From: Pseudomonadales bacterium
GTDB lineage: Bacteria; Pseudomonadota; Gammaproteobacteria; Pseudomonadales; Azotimanducaceae
DNA: 64,000 nucleotides
Direction of reading: 5' to 3'
Assembly (NCBI GenBank): GCA_024234635.1
Contig: JACKNX010000001.1
Coordinates: 452,871 to 516,870, forward strand
A program made the position numbers and the translations under genes. Shown here one piece after another: positions 17,503 through 28,487 of this stretch. The notes beneath the pieces were generated by a model that saw only the letters and a program-made list of their open reading frames with translations, did no database searches and was not told the DNA's origin. The first letter of the stretch is position 1. Every line of letters begins with the position of its first letter.

Positions 17503-19407
17503 TCAGGAACCTGCCGCCGAGTGCTGCGCGACCAGCAGCCGCGGCAGGATATAGGCATCAGCGACTTCCCGCGCCACCGGCGCAGCGACGCCACTGCCGC
17601 CGCCACCGTTCTCGACCAGTACGGCAATTGCGATCATGGGATCGTCCGCCGGCGCGAAGGCAATGAACCAGGCGTGCTTGCGCTGATACTCGTCCAGCTC
17701 CGTTTCGTCGTAGGTGTGGCCCTGCTTGATCTCAACCACCTGTGCGGTGCCGGATTTGCCCGCCATTCGGTAACTGATGTCCTGACCGATGTAGGGCCAC
17801 GCCGTACCGGACTGACGGAAGCCCAGATTGCCCCGATGCACGACATTCTCCATGGCGTCGACCAGCTTTTCCCAGTCATCGGGCGACGGGCCCTGTACAT
17901 CCGGCAAGGCATCGAACGATACCTCCTCCGACAACTCCCCGTCCGCATCCGCCAGCAGGCGCGGGCGCCGGAAGTGGCCCCGATTGGCGATGACGGACAC
18001 ATAAGAGGCAAGTTGCAGGGGCGTAACCAGAAGATCACCCTGACCGATTCCCAGGTTCACATTGTCACCTGGATACCAGGGCTCTTTCTTCACCGCTCGT
18101 TTCCACGCTGGATCCGGCAGGAGGCCGGGACTCGCATCAGCGACGTCCGCGGAGGTCACGCGACCGAATCCCAACTGGGAAACAAATTGCGTTATCTGCT
18201 CGATCTTCATGCGCGATGCCATCGTGTAGAAAAACACGTTGGAGGACCGGTAGATCGCCCGGTTGAGATCCACGATACCCTGGCCGCCGGAATTGCCCCG
18301 CTGCCAGCTCCAGTCACGGTAGATGCGGGATGAATGAGGAAGCCTGAAGGACCCCTGGTCGAAGATGGTTTCGTCCCACGTCAGGACGCGATTGCTGAGC
18401 GCCGCCAGGCCGATCGCCGGCTTGAACGTCGATCCCGGCGCATAGCGGCCGTTGATCACCCTGTTGAACATCGGCTTGGAACGCAGATTGAGCAGCGTAT
18501 TGTATTCCCGCGCGCTGATGCCGGTGACGAAGTGGTTCGGGTCATAGGCCGGCTTGCTGACCATCGCAAGAATGCCACCGGTACGCGGGTCGATGGCCAC
18601 GACGGCACCGCGACGCTCGCCAAGCGCCGCGTCCGCGGCAATCTGCAGGTCCGCATCCAGAAACAGCCGCAGATTCCGTCCGGCTTTCGGCGGATCGACA
18701 TTCAGTTCCTTGCGTATGCGACCGTAAGCATCCACTTCCACCTGCTGATAACCCACGTCGCCATGCAGTGACGCTTCATAGAACTTCTCCACGCCCAGCT
18801 TGCCGATGAATTCGGTGCCGGCGTACTTCACCGGGTCAAGCGAGCGCAGATCATCTTCGTTTACCCGCCGCACCGAGCCGAGGGCATGCGCATACAATTC
18901 GCCGAACGGGTAAAAGCGGACCGTGTCGGGCACGACTTCCACGCCGGCAAGCCGGTAGCGCTCCAGCGCCAGTCGGGCGCGCTCTTCCTCCGTAAGATTC
19001 GACTTCAACAGAATGGGTTCGTACGGACGCCGCTGCCGCTTGAGCCGCTTGCGGAAGGCGTCCTCGTCGCCTTCATCCAGCGTCAGCAGGGTACGCAACT
19101 GCGCCAGCATCGCATCGAGGTCGCCGACCCGCTCCTTCACGATGGCAAGGTTGTGAATCGGCCGATTGTCCGCCAGCAGTACGCCGTTGTGATCCATGAT
19201 CAGGCCGCGTCGCGGCACCATGGGCTGCACCTGGATACGGTTGTTCTCCGAACGCGTCTGATACTTGGCGTGATCGATGACCTGAAGCTGCACCAGACGG
19301 CCCACGAGAATGCCCAGCAGAACCACCACGCCGACGAGCAGCACGATCACGCGCCGCCCGAACAGCGCCCGTTCCTCGGACTTGTCGTTGAGATCCAGCG
19401 ATGCCAT
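17503..19407 (-). CDS. mrdA: Penicillin-binding protein 2 (elongasome transpeptidase)
   Basis: Peptidoglycan transpeptidase of the rod complex. The ATG at 19407 gives 634 residues (E. coli 633); the longer open frame reaches into rlmH. One membrane span (about 18-40) is followed by the pedestal and the transpeptidase domain with STFK (326-329), SSN (388-390) and KSGT (551-554). It starts 11 bases after the rlmH stop and is followed by rodA. Confidence 0.96.
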   Translation of the reverse strand: MASLDLNDKSEERALFGRRVIVLLVGVVVLLGILVGRLVQLQVIDHAKYQTRSENNRIQVQPMVPRRGLIMDHNGVLLADNRPIHNLAIVKERVGDLDAMLAQLRTLLTLDEGDEDAFRKRLKRQRRPYEPILLKSNLTEEERARLALERYRLAGVEVVPDTVRFYPFGELYAHALGSVRRVNEDDLRSLDPVKYAGTEFIGKLGVEKFYEASLHGDVGYQQVEVDAYGRIRKELNVDPPKAGRNLRLFLDADLQIAADAALGERRGAVVAIDPRTGGILAMVSKPAYDPNHFVTGISAREYNTLLNLRSKPMFNRVINGRYAPGSTFKPAIGLAALSNRVLTWDETIFDQGSFRLPHSSRIYRDWSWQRGNSGGQGIVDLNRAIYRSSNVFFYTMASRMKIEQITQFVSQLGFGRVTSADVADASPGLLPDPAWKRAVKKEPWYPGDNVNLGIGQGDLLVTPLQLASYVSVIANRGHFRRPRLLADADGELSEEVSFDALPDVQGPSPDDWEKLVDAMENVVHRGNLGFRQSGTAWPYIGQDISYRMAGKSGTAQVVEIKQGHTYDETELDEYQRKHAWFIAFAPADDPMIAIAVLVENGGGGSGVAAPVAREVADAYILPRLLVAQHSAAGS

Positions 19408-19417
19408 CGGCGTCGGA

Positions 19418-19897
19418 CTACGGTCTGTGATAGGGGTGATTGTTGAGCAGACTGAAGGCGCGGTACAACGCCTCGGCCAGCACGATACGAACCAGGCCAT
19501 GCGGCATTGTCAGCGCAGCAAGACTGTAACAGTGTTGTGCACGTGCGGTCACGCCTGCATCCAGGCCGTCTGCGCCACCGATGAGGAAGACCGGCGCAAC
19601 ACCTTCCTGGCGCCACCGGCCAAGCAGGTCGGCCAGCCCCTGCGTGGAGAGTGCCGCGCCCCGCTCATCCAGCGCAACCACGGTATCCCGCGGGCGCAGT
19701 TGCGCCAGAAGTTTGTCCCCCTCCTGCCGCTTGTATTGCGCAACGTTTTCCGGGGACGCTCCGCCACGCCGATCGACAGGTGGGATTTCCACGAGTTGCA
19801 GCGGCATGCCCGTTGCCAGTCTGCGCGCATACTCGTTGAAACCGGCATCCACCCAGTCCGGCTGACGGCGGCTGACCGTGAGAATACGAACCTTCAC
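19418..19897 (-). CDS. rlmH: 23S rRNA pseudouridine-1915 N3-methyltransferase
   Basis: SPOUT-class methyltransferase that methylates pseudouridine 1915 in helix 69. The GTG at 19897 (KVRILTVSRRQ follows) overlaps the rsfS stop as GTGA and gives 159 residues; E. coli RlmH has 155. VALDERG, FLIGGADGL and LTMPHGLVRIVLAEALYRAF are the SAM-knot and substrate motifs. rsfS-rlmH-mrdA-rodA is a widely conserved order. Confidence 0.95.
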   Translation of the reverse strand: MKVRILTVSRRQPDWVDAGFNEYARRLATGMPLQLVEIPPVDRRGGASPENVAQYKRQEGDKLLAQLRPRDTVVALDERGAALSTQGLADLLGRWRQEGVAPVFLIGGADGLDAGVTARAQHCYSLAALTMPHGLVRIVLAEALYRAFSLLNNHPYHRP

Positions 19898-20436
19898 TCC
19901 GCCGGTTCGCTGTCCGCGCGCTCCGGCAATTCGCTCCACAGCTTCTCCAGTTCGTAGAGCGCCCGCGCGTCCTTCTGCATGACATGCACCACAAGGTCGG
20001 CATAGTCGATCAACACCCATTCACCATGCTCACGGCCTTCGTGGCCGATGGGTTTGATGCCGGCCTTGCCCGTGGCCTCCAGGACACGATCGACCAGCGC
20101 ATTGACATGCCGGCCGGTGTTCCCCGTGGCGACGATCATGGTGTCGGTGAAGCTGGAGAGACCACGAACGTCCAGCGTGACGATATCCACACCCTTACCG
20201 TCTTCGAGTGCCAGCGTGACAACGTCGGCCAGTGACGGAACGGCCTTTTTCCGGCTGCGGGGCGCCTTCACTGCCGACGCTGCGCCGGTCGCCTGCCTGG
20301 GCGCCGGTTTCTTTACCGCCGTTTTCTTTACCGCCGGTTTTTTCGCTGCAGGTTTTTTGGCTGCAGGCTTTTTTGTTGCCGGCTTCCTGGCTGCCGGCTT
20401 TCTGGCCGCTGTCTTATTCGCTGCCGGTTGTTTCAT
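19894..20436 (-). CDS. rsfS: Ribosomal silencing factor RsfS with Lys-Pro-Ala-rich N-terminal tail
   Basis: RsfS/Iojap binds L14 and blocks subunit joining in starved cells. The Iojap domain is ordinary (about residues 68-172: SFTDTMIVATGNTGRHV, EWVLIDYADLVVHVM). Preceding it is an atypical basic tail. Residues 12-46 are seven tandem pentapeptides of the form K-K-P-A-A (RKPAA, RKPAT, KKPAA twice, KKPAV, KKTAV, KKPAP), encoded by a 15-bp DNA repeat at 20299-20403. Most RsfS proteins are about 105-120 residues; this one is 180. A GTG at codon 56 could be an alternative start, but has no good Shine-Dalgarno. The start overlaps nadD by 23 bases. Confidence 0.9.
   Translation of the reverse strand: MKQPAANKTAARKPAARKPATKKPAAKKPAAKKPAVKKTAVKKPAPRQATGAASAVKAPRSRKKAVPSLADVVTLALEDGKGVDIVTLDVRGLSSFTDTMIVATGNTGRHVNALVDRVLEATGKAGIKPIGHEGREHGEWVLIDYADLVVHVMQKDARALYELEKLWSELPERADSEPAE
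20299..20403 (-). repeat. Seven-fold 15-bp tandem repeat coding Lys-Pro-Ala pentapeptides
   Basis: In-frame within rsfS, codons 12-46. Units diverge at synonymous and a few non-synonymous sites, so it is an old repeat, though such tracts can change copy number by slippage without breaking the frame. Confidence 0.8.
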
Positions 20437-21052
20437 ACAGATGCTGTTCCCGGATATAGGTTGAAACCTGTGCCGGCACCAGGCCGGCGATGGACTCGCC
20501 CCGCGCGACCCGCGCGCGGACTTGCGTCGAAGACACCGCGGGCAGCGGTTCGTTCACAAAACACACCCGCCCGTGCGGGTCGTCCCCGAACGCCGTCGTT
20601 TCGCGCCCGCGGAGAAAGGTGCTCAGCGCACTGGACGGCTGCCAGACGTGACCGGCCCGCCGGAACACCAGGAATCCCGTCCGCGCGAAAACATCCGCAA
20701 CCCGATGCCACGTGAGCACCTCGGCAAACGCATCGGTGCCGATGAGCCACACACGACGCTCATCGGGCTGGTCACTGGCGCGGCGTTCAAGCAGTTCCAC
20801 GGTAAATGACGGCCGGGTGCGTCCCAGCTCCGAATCATCCGCGATCAGACCGGGTTCGCCGGCGCAGGCCAGGCGCACCATCTCGTAGCGCGCCGAGTCT
20901 GGCGTGACCCGTTCACCCTCGCGCTTGTGATAGGGCTGTGCCGCCACCACCAGGCGCACGCTCGGCACGCACAGCAGACGGATGGCAGCACGTGCGGCGG
21001 CAAGGTGCCCCTCGTGGATGGGATCGAAGGTGCCGCCGTACAGCGCAATCAA
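20414..21052 (-). CDS. nadD: Nicotinate-nucleotide adenylyltransferase
   Basis: Forms deamido-NAD from nicotinate mononucleotide and ATP. 212 residues. GGTFDPIHEGHL (6-17) holds the nucleotidyltransferase HxGH motif, and SSTQVR near residue 175 the second ATP site. The start is a TTG at 21052 overlapping the proA TGA (TTGA), a rare codon here that may lower expression. It precedes rsfS as in many bacteria. Confidence 0.94.
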   Translation of the reverse strand: MIALYGGTFDPIHEGHLAAARAAIRLLCVPSVRLVVAAQPYHKREGERVTPDSARYEMVRLACAGEPGLIADDSELGRTRPSFTVELLERRASDQPDERRVWLIGTDAFAEVLTWHRVADVFARTGFLVFRRAGHVWQPSSALSTFLRGRETTAFGDDPHGRVCFVNEPLPAVSSTQVRARVARGESIAGLVPAQVSTYIREQHLYETTGSE

Positions 21053-22323
21053 CGCTGCCGTATTTCCCCCTGCCCGTACACCACGAACTTCTGCGTGGTG
21101 AGGCCTTCCAGTCCCACCGGGCCGCGAGCGTGCAGCTTGTTGGTGGATATGCCGATTTCCGCGCCAAGACCATACTCGAAGCCGTCGGCGAACTGCGTGG
21201 AGGCATTCACCATGACGGACGCCGAATCAACTTCCGCCAGGAAGCGGCGCGACGCCAGGTAGTCGCTCGTGACGATGGCATCGGTGTGCTGGGAGCCATA
21301 GCGATTGATGTGGGCAATGGCGCCATCGAGATCGTCGACCACGCGCACGGCCAGAACGGGCGCCAGATACTCCGTGGCCCAGTCCTCTTCCGTCGCCGCG
21401 GCCATGGAGGGCACCACCGCCCGACTGCGCTCACAGCCGCGCAGCGCCACCCCGGCCTCGCCGAACCGTGCGGCCAGCACCGGCAGCAGCTCCGGGGCAC
21501 GCGAGGCGTGTATCAGCAGGGTTTCGAGCGCATTGCACACGGCGTACTTGGACGTTTTGGAGTTGAACGCAATCTCCACCGCCATGTCGGCCTCCGCTGA
21601 CGCGTCGATATAGACGTGGCAGATACCGTCCAGGTGCTTGATGACCGGAATGGTGGATTCCCGGGTTATGCGTTCAATGAGCCCCTTGCCGCCGCGCGGA
21701 ATGATGACGTCGACGTACTTGTCCTGACGCAGCAACGCGCCGACCGCAGCGCGGTCCGTGGTGCCGATGAGCTGAACCGCCGCTTCGGGAACGCCACTGC
21801 CCCGGATACCTTCCGCAATGCAGTCAGCAATGGCGCGGTTGGACTCGATCGCCTCGCTACCGCCGCGAAGGATGCAGGCGTTGCCGGATTTGAGACACAG
21901 CACCGCGGCATCAACCGTCACGTTGGGCCGCGATTCGTAGATGATGCCGATGACACCCAACGGCACGCGCATGCGACCAACCTGGATGCCGGAAGGCAGA
22001 AAGCGCAGGTCGGATACCTGGCCCACGGGGTCCGGGAGCGTGTCGACCTGCAGCACGCCTTCAACCATGCGCGCGACCGCCCTGGCATCGATGCGAAGAC
22101 GGTCGATGAGTGGCTGGTCCAGACCATTCTCGGCCGCGCGCTCGAGGTCCTTTGCGTTGGCGGCGACAAGCGCGGCTTCGTTGCGTCGCAGCGCCCCGGC
22201 AATGCCACGGAGCGCTTTCGACCGGGCAGCGGGCGGGGCTGCAAGAAGCTGGTGAGCAGCCTCCCTGGCCTGGCGCGCAAGATGCGCGATATCGTTGTCT
22301 ACGGTCGTGGCGGGTGCGTTCAT
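21049..22323 (-). CDS. proA: Gamma-glutamyl phosphate reductase
   Basis: Second step of proline synthesis: NADPH reduction of glutamyl-5-phosphate to the semialdehyde. 424 residues from the ATG at 22323 (GAGG and AAAGGG upstream). RGGSEAIESN, the catalytic Cys in KYAVCNALETLL and a C-terminal ARGPVGLEGLTT tail are typical. It heads a minus-strand run through nadD. proB is not adjacent. Confidence 0.95.
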   Translation of the reverse strand: MNAPATTVDNDIAHLARQAREAAHQLLAAPPAARSKALRGIAGALRRNEAALVAANAKDLERAAENGLDQPLIDRLRIDARAVARMVEGVLQVDTLPDPVGQVSDLRFLPSGIQVGRMRVPLGVIGIIYESRPNVTVDAAVLCLKSGNACILRGGSEAIESNRAIADCIAEGIRGSGVPEAAVQLIGTTDRAAVGALLRQDKYVDVIIPRGGKGLIERITRESTIPVIKHLDGICHVYIDASAEADMAVEIAFNSKTSKYAVCNALETLLIHASRAPELLPVLAARFGEAGVALRGCERSRAVVPSMAAATEEDWATEYLAPVLAVRVVDDLDGAIAHINRYGSQHTDAIVTSDYLASRRFLAEVDSASVMVNASTQFADGFEYGLGAEIGISTNKLHARGPVGLEGLTTQKFVVYGQGEIRQR

Positions 22324-22397
22324 ACCCTTTGCTACCTCTTCACGGTCTGCCGGCTTGCATGCGCCTGCCTGGCGCAAGCTGCGGCGCGGGACCGCGT

Positions 22398-22403
22398 ATT
22401 ATA
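22398..22403 (-). promoter_or_regulatory. Perfect -10 box (TATAAT) upstream of proA
   Basis: The minus strand reads TATAAT at 22398-22403, 75 bp before proA. A TTGACC lies 23 bases further upstream, too far for a standard spacer, and nothing closer resembles a -35. It is the only good -10 at the head of the proA-to-rlpA run, so it is a plausible but weakly supported promoter. Confidence 0.35.
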
Positions 22404-22428
22404 GGCCAAAGTGACGGGCCGGGCCCGG

Positions 22429-23052
22429 TCAAGCCAGGTCGCGCGGCGCACGGTTGCCACGCAACTTGTCGACCAGCCGCTGCAATTCCGTCAGGCGTTC
22501 GGTGGGGGACTGCATCTGCAGCAGGCTCTGTTTGATCTCCGGTTCGATTGGCAGCAACTCGGCCAGACGCCAGCCCACGGAACGGCCATCATCCCGACGC
22601 AGATCCAGACCAAGCTTCTGGATCATCGGGTGCTGCATCAGTTCCTCCAGGATATCCACGAGCCCGCGGCGTGCTTCGGACACCCCGACCGCCGGCTCTT
22701 CCGGCAACAGCTCCACCGTGCCGATGAGGAGGTGATCCGCCTGCTCCTGCGTCCGCAGGACCCGGAACTTGCGCTCGCCACGGCACACGATACCCAGCAT
22801 GCCATCGCTTAGCTGATTGAAATCGACGATGCGCGCGGTGGTGCCGACGCCGAAGACGTCCGGCTGTTCCGCGTCCTTCACCGCACGGGCTTCCTGGCCG
22901 TGGCGGATCAGTACCACGCCAAAGGGTTCGCTCTCGCGGGTACAGCGACGCACCATGTCCATGTATCGCGTTTCGAAGATGCGCAATGGCAGGCGGCCGT
23001 CGGGAAACAGCACGGTGCGCAGGGGAAACAGTGGAATTTCTCGGTTGCTCAC
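22429..23052 (-). CDS. LON substrate-binding-domain protein
   Basis: Stand-alone homologue of the N-terminal domain of Lon protease, without ATPase or protease parts. The domain begins at SNREIPLFPLRTVLFPDG, so a GTG at 23052 is preferred (207 residues) over an ATG at 23118; no clear Shine-Dalgarno marks either. LRIFETRYMDMV and GTTARI are family-typical. C-terminal helices complete the protein. The role is unknown; related proteins may act as adaptors or bind proteins. It diverges from the dienelactone hydrolase gene. Confidence 0.85.
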   Translation of the reverse strand: MSNREIPLFPLRTVLFPDGRLPLRIFETRYMDMVRRCTRESEPFGVVLIRHGQEARAVKDAEQPDVFGVGTTARIVDFNQLSDGMLGIVCRGERKFRVLRTQEQADHLLIGTVELLPEEPAVGVSEARRGLVDILEELMQHPMIQKLGLDLRRDDGRSVGWRLAELLPIEPEIKQSLLQMQSPTERLTELQRLVDKLRGNRAPRDLA

Positions 23053-23137
23053 GATGTTCGGGGCCCGTTGATCGCGGTCGCGTACCACACGCGCCACACA
23101 GCGACTACCATAGCGCACCTTTCAGCCGGAGCCACGC

Positions 23138-23896
23138 ATGCAGGGTTACTCGTGCCGGTCGTTTGCCGCGCCGCTCGCCGACGGCACGCTGGTTGCCCAT
23201 GACGTGTACACCGCTGGAACCGGGCCCGTGGTGGTGATCATCCAGGAACTGCCGGGTATTGGGCAGGAGACACTGAGGCTCGCGGCAAGGCTGCGCGAAG
23301 CGGGATTCACCACGGTGCTGCCGCACCTGTTCGGGCCGCTGGGGCGTGTATCGCTGCTGGGCAACCTGGTGCGCGTGTTCTGCATGCGCCGCGAATTCCG
23401 GGTCTTCGAAACCGGCCGGTCATCGCCTGTCGTGGACTGGCTGCGCGCCTTGTGCCGGGACCTGGTCGATCGCCACGACGTCGCGGGCGTCGGCACGATC
23501 GGCATGTGCCTGACGGGAAACTTCGCCATCTCGCTGCTGGCGGACGACGCGGTACTCGCCGGCGTGGCTTCGCAGCCTTCACTGCCGATCCGCGCGCACG
23601 GTGCGCTGCACATGACGGACGCCGACATCGCCCGCGTGCGACAACGCCTGGACACACTCGAACCCGCGTTGGCACTGCGCTTCGAAGGCGACCCAATGTG
23701 CACCGCGGGAAAATTTGACGCCTATGCCAGTGCGTTCAATGACGATCGCGAACGTATCCGTCTGCGCACGCTGCCCGGCAAGGGCCACTCCGTGCTGACC
23801 CTGGATTTTGTCGATGATGCGAACCATCCAACGGACAAAGCCCTCACTGAAGTGATCGAATACTTCCACACTGCTCTCGCCGCCAACCGGAACTGA
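23138..23896 (+). CDS. Dienelactone hydrolase family protein
   Basis: 252-residue alpha/beta hydrolase of the DLH family. GMCLTG places a cysteine nucleophile at 124, QELPG (Glu37) matches the family's charge-relay Glu, and GKGHSVLT near the C-terminus supplies His. The triad is Cys-Asp-His as in DLH. The substrate is unknown; no chlorocatechol genes are nearby, so a general detoxifying or ester/lactone hydrolase is likelier than true dienelactone hydrolysis. It is followed by uppP three bases after the stop, suggesting cotranscription. Confidence 0.82.
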   Translation: MQGYSCRSFAAPLADGTLVAHDVYTAGTGPVVVIIQELPGIGQETLRLAARLREAGFTTVLPHLFGPLGRVSLLGNLVRVFCMRREFRVFETGRSSPVVDWLRALCRDLVDRHDVAGVGTIGMCLTGNFAISLLADDAVLAGVASQPSLPIRAHGALHMTDADIARVRQRLDTLEPALALRFEGDPMCTAGKFDAYASAFNDDRERIRLRTLPGKGHSVLTLDFVDDANHPTDKALTEVIEYFHTALAANRN

Positions 23897-23899
23897 CAC

Positions 23900-24688
23900 A
23901 TGGACTGGCTACAGGTGGTCACACTGGCTCTCATCCAGGGTGTGACCGAATTCCTGCCGATTTCGAGTTCGGCGCACCTGATCCTGCCCGCACAGCTAAC
24001 CGACTGGCCCGATCAGGGCCTGGCTTTCGACGTAGCCGTACACGTGGGCACGCTACTGGCGGTGGTTACCTACTTTCGCGCCGAGGTGTTCGGGGCCATC
24101 GGCAGCGCGGGAACCCTGCTCACCGAGCGACGCGTCGACGCCACGCTGGATCTGTGGCTGAAAATCGCCGCTGCGACGGTGCCGATCGTGGTCTTCGGAT
24201 TCCTGGCCAAGGATTTCGTGGAAACGCAGCTCAGAACAGTACCGGTGATCGCTTTCACGACCATTGCCTTCGGTCTGCTGCTGGCCTGGGCGGATCGGCG
24301 TCACGGTCAACTGGAAACCGTGACCTGGTCGCAAGCCATCGTTATCGGGCTCGCGCAGGTATTGGCCATCGTACCCGGCACCTCCCGCTCCGGCATCACC
24401 ATGACCGCGGCGCTGCTGTTGATGCTGTCCCGCACCAGTGCGGCGCGCTTCTCCATGCTGCTGTCCGTACCCACCATCGTGGGCGCCGCGTTACTGCTGG
24501 TCAAAGACGTGCTGGATAGTGGCGTGGACGCCCAGTGGGATCACCTGGCCGCTGGCGCCCTGGTCTCCGGCATCAGTGCTTTCCTCAGCATCGGCTTTTT
24601 CATGGCGCTGGTGGAGCGCACCGGCATGCTGCCCTACGTGATCTACCGCCTGCTGCTCGGGTTGTTTCTGATCCTCTTTCTGCTGTAG
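23900..24688 (+). CDS. uppP: Undecaprenyl-diphosphatase
   Basis: Integral membrane phosphatase that recycles undecaprenyl pyrophosphate to the carrier phosphate for peptidoglycan synthesis; also known as BacA, conferring bacitracin tolerance. 262 residues, about seven to eight hydrophobic spans. EFLPISSSAH (18-27) and PGTSRSG (about 160) are the catalytic motifs. It converges with ssb across 42 bp. Confidence 0.95.
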   Translation: MDWLQVVTLALIQGVTEFLPISSSAHLILPAQLTDWPDQGLAFDVAVHVGTLLAVVTYFRAEVFGAIGSAGTLLTERRVDATLDLWLKIAAATVPIVVFGFLAKDFVETQLRTVPVIAFTTIAFGLLLAWADRRHGQLETVTWSQAIVIGLAQVLAIVPGTSRSGITMTAALLLMLSRTSAARFSMLLSVPTIVGAALLLVKDVLDSGVDAQWDHLAAGALVSGISAFLSIGFFMALVERTGMLPYVIYRLLLGLFLILFLL

Positions 24689-24694
24689 CGCAGA

Positions 24695-24717
24695 TCCCGG
24701 GAGTGGGGCGCCCGGGA
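24695..24717. terminator. Convergent hairpin between uppP and ssb
   Basis: TCCCGGG (24695-24701) pairs with CCCGGGA (24711-24717) around a 9-base loop, between two convergent genes. There is no U-run on either side, so it may be a weak or Rho-assisted terminator. Confidence 0.4.
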
Positions 24718-24730
24718 CCGCTGACAGGGA

Positions 24731-25237
24731 TCAGAACGGAATGTCGTCGTCGAAATCGTCCTCCGGCGGCAATGTCGGCCGGTTGTCATAGGCAGGCGCA
24801 CCACGTCCACCGCCACCACCACCTGAAGCGGGCCGGTCATAACCACCCGGGGCGCCGCGGCCGCCACCGCCGGACTGGTCATAGCCACCCTGGTCGCCGC
24901 CACCCGCGCGACTGTCGAGCATCTGCATCTCACGCATCACGACTTCCGTGCGGTAGTGCTTCTGCCCGTCCTTGTCCCAGGACTGGGTGCGCAGACTGCC
25001 TTCCACGTAGACCTTGCTGCCCTTGCGCAGATACTGGCTGGCGATCTCGGCCAGACGCTTGAAGGCAACGATGTTGTGCCATTCCGTACGTTCCTGCGTC
25101 TGCCCGGACTGGTCCCGCCAACTGTCCGACGTGGCGATGCTGAAGGTGGTTACCGGATCGCCACTCGGCAGGTAGCGCGTTTCCGGGTCACGTCCGAGGT
25201 TGCCCACCAGGATGACCTTGTTGATACCGCGTGCCAT
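24731..25237 (-). CDS. ssb: Single-stranded DNA-binding protein
   Basis: 168 residues: OB fold to about 107 (starting MARGINKVILVGNLGRDPE), a glycine-rich linker with imperfect GGGGRGAPGGYDRP-like repeats, and the acidic tip DDDIPF that docks RecO, RecQ, exonuclease I and other partners. Divergent from uvrA as in E. coli. Confidence 0.96.
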   Translation of the reverse strand: MARGINKVILVGNLGRDPETRYLPSGDPVTTFSIATSDSWRDQSGQTQERTEWHNIVAFKRLAEIASQYLRKGSKVYVEGSLRTQSWDKDGQKHYRTEVVMREMQMLDSRAGGGDQGGYDQSGGGGRGAPGGYDRPASGGGGGGRGAPAYDNRPTLPPEDDFDDDIPF

Positions 25238-25375
25238 GGTGCTCTCTCAGTAGTTCAGGAAAATGACTCGGCAGTCTAAACCATGGCCTTTCGCCCATAA
25301 ACCAGCGATCCGCCACGCCGCTTGTGCGCCGGTTGCCGGCCCGCACGGCAGCCGCTATCTTGCCCGGCTCCCCCG

Positions 25376-28240
<2,865 letters not shown>

Positions 28241-28320
28241 TTTTCCGCGCGCAGGGCCGGACTGCGCCATCCGCTCAATCCACAGGAGCGAATTGCCGGG
28301 AGATCGCCTAGAATGTTGCG

Positions 28321-28390
28321 ATGCAGCATGAGAGACGGCGACGCCGGCGACCGCTGAAACAGTCCCAGCAGGGACGATTTCAGCATCTCC
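28321..28390 (-). repeat. Hairpin-array repeat, copy 3 (truncated, reverse orientation)
   Basis: Read on the minus strand, the segment aligns with the first 70 bp of copy 1: GATGCTGAAA..TCC, the closing TTTCAGC, then the GTCGxCGGC hairpin. The later hairpins are absent. A separate perfect ATGGAAC-GAA-GTTCCAT hairpin follows at about 28394-28410. It lies in the 247-bp gap after uvrA; the rest of that gap shows nothing recognisable. Confidence 0.6.
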
Positions 28391-28487
28391 TCATGGAACG
28401 AAGTTCCATGCGTGACAGCACTGGCAACCGCAACGTGGCCAGCTGCGAACGTTCTGACTCTCTGTCGTTCACCCGAAGGACACATTC

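Noticed and set aside
15688..18333. 881-codon open frame on the plus strand opposite mltB, rodA and mrdA
   Set aside because: It is antisense to three well-supported genes; low-complexity His/Gln/Arg composition is what GC-rich antisense frames give. The same applies to long frames at 51786-54539 (opposite rpoC), 56320-59457 (opposite rpoB) and 26075-27760 (opposite uvrA).
25238..25375. Possible LexA (SOS) box between ssb and uvrA
   Set aside because: E. coli has one here, but no CTGT-N8-ACAG-like sequence was found on either strand.
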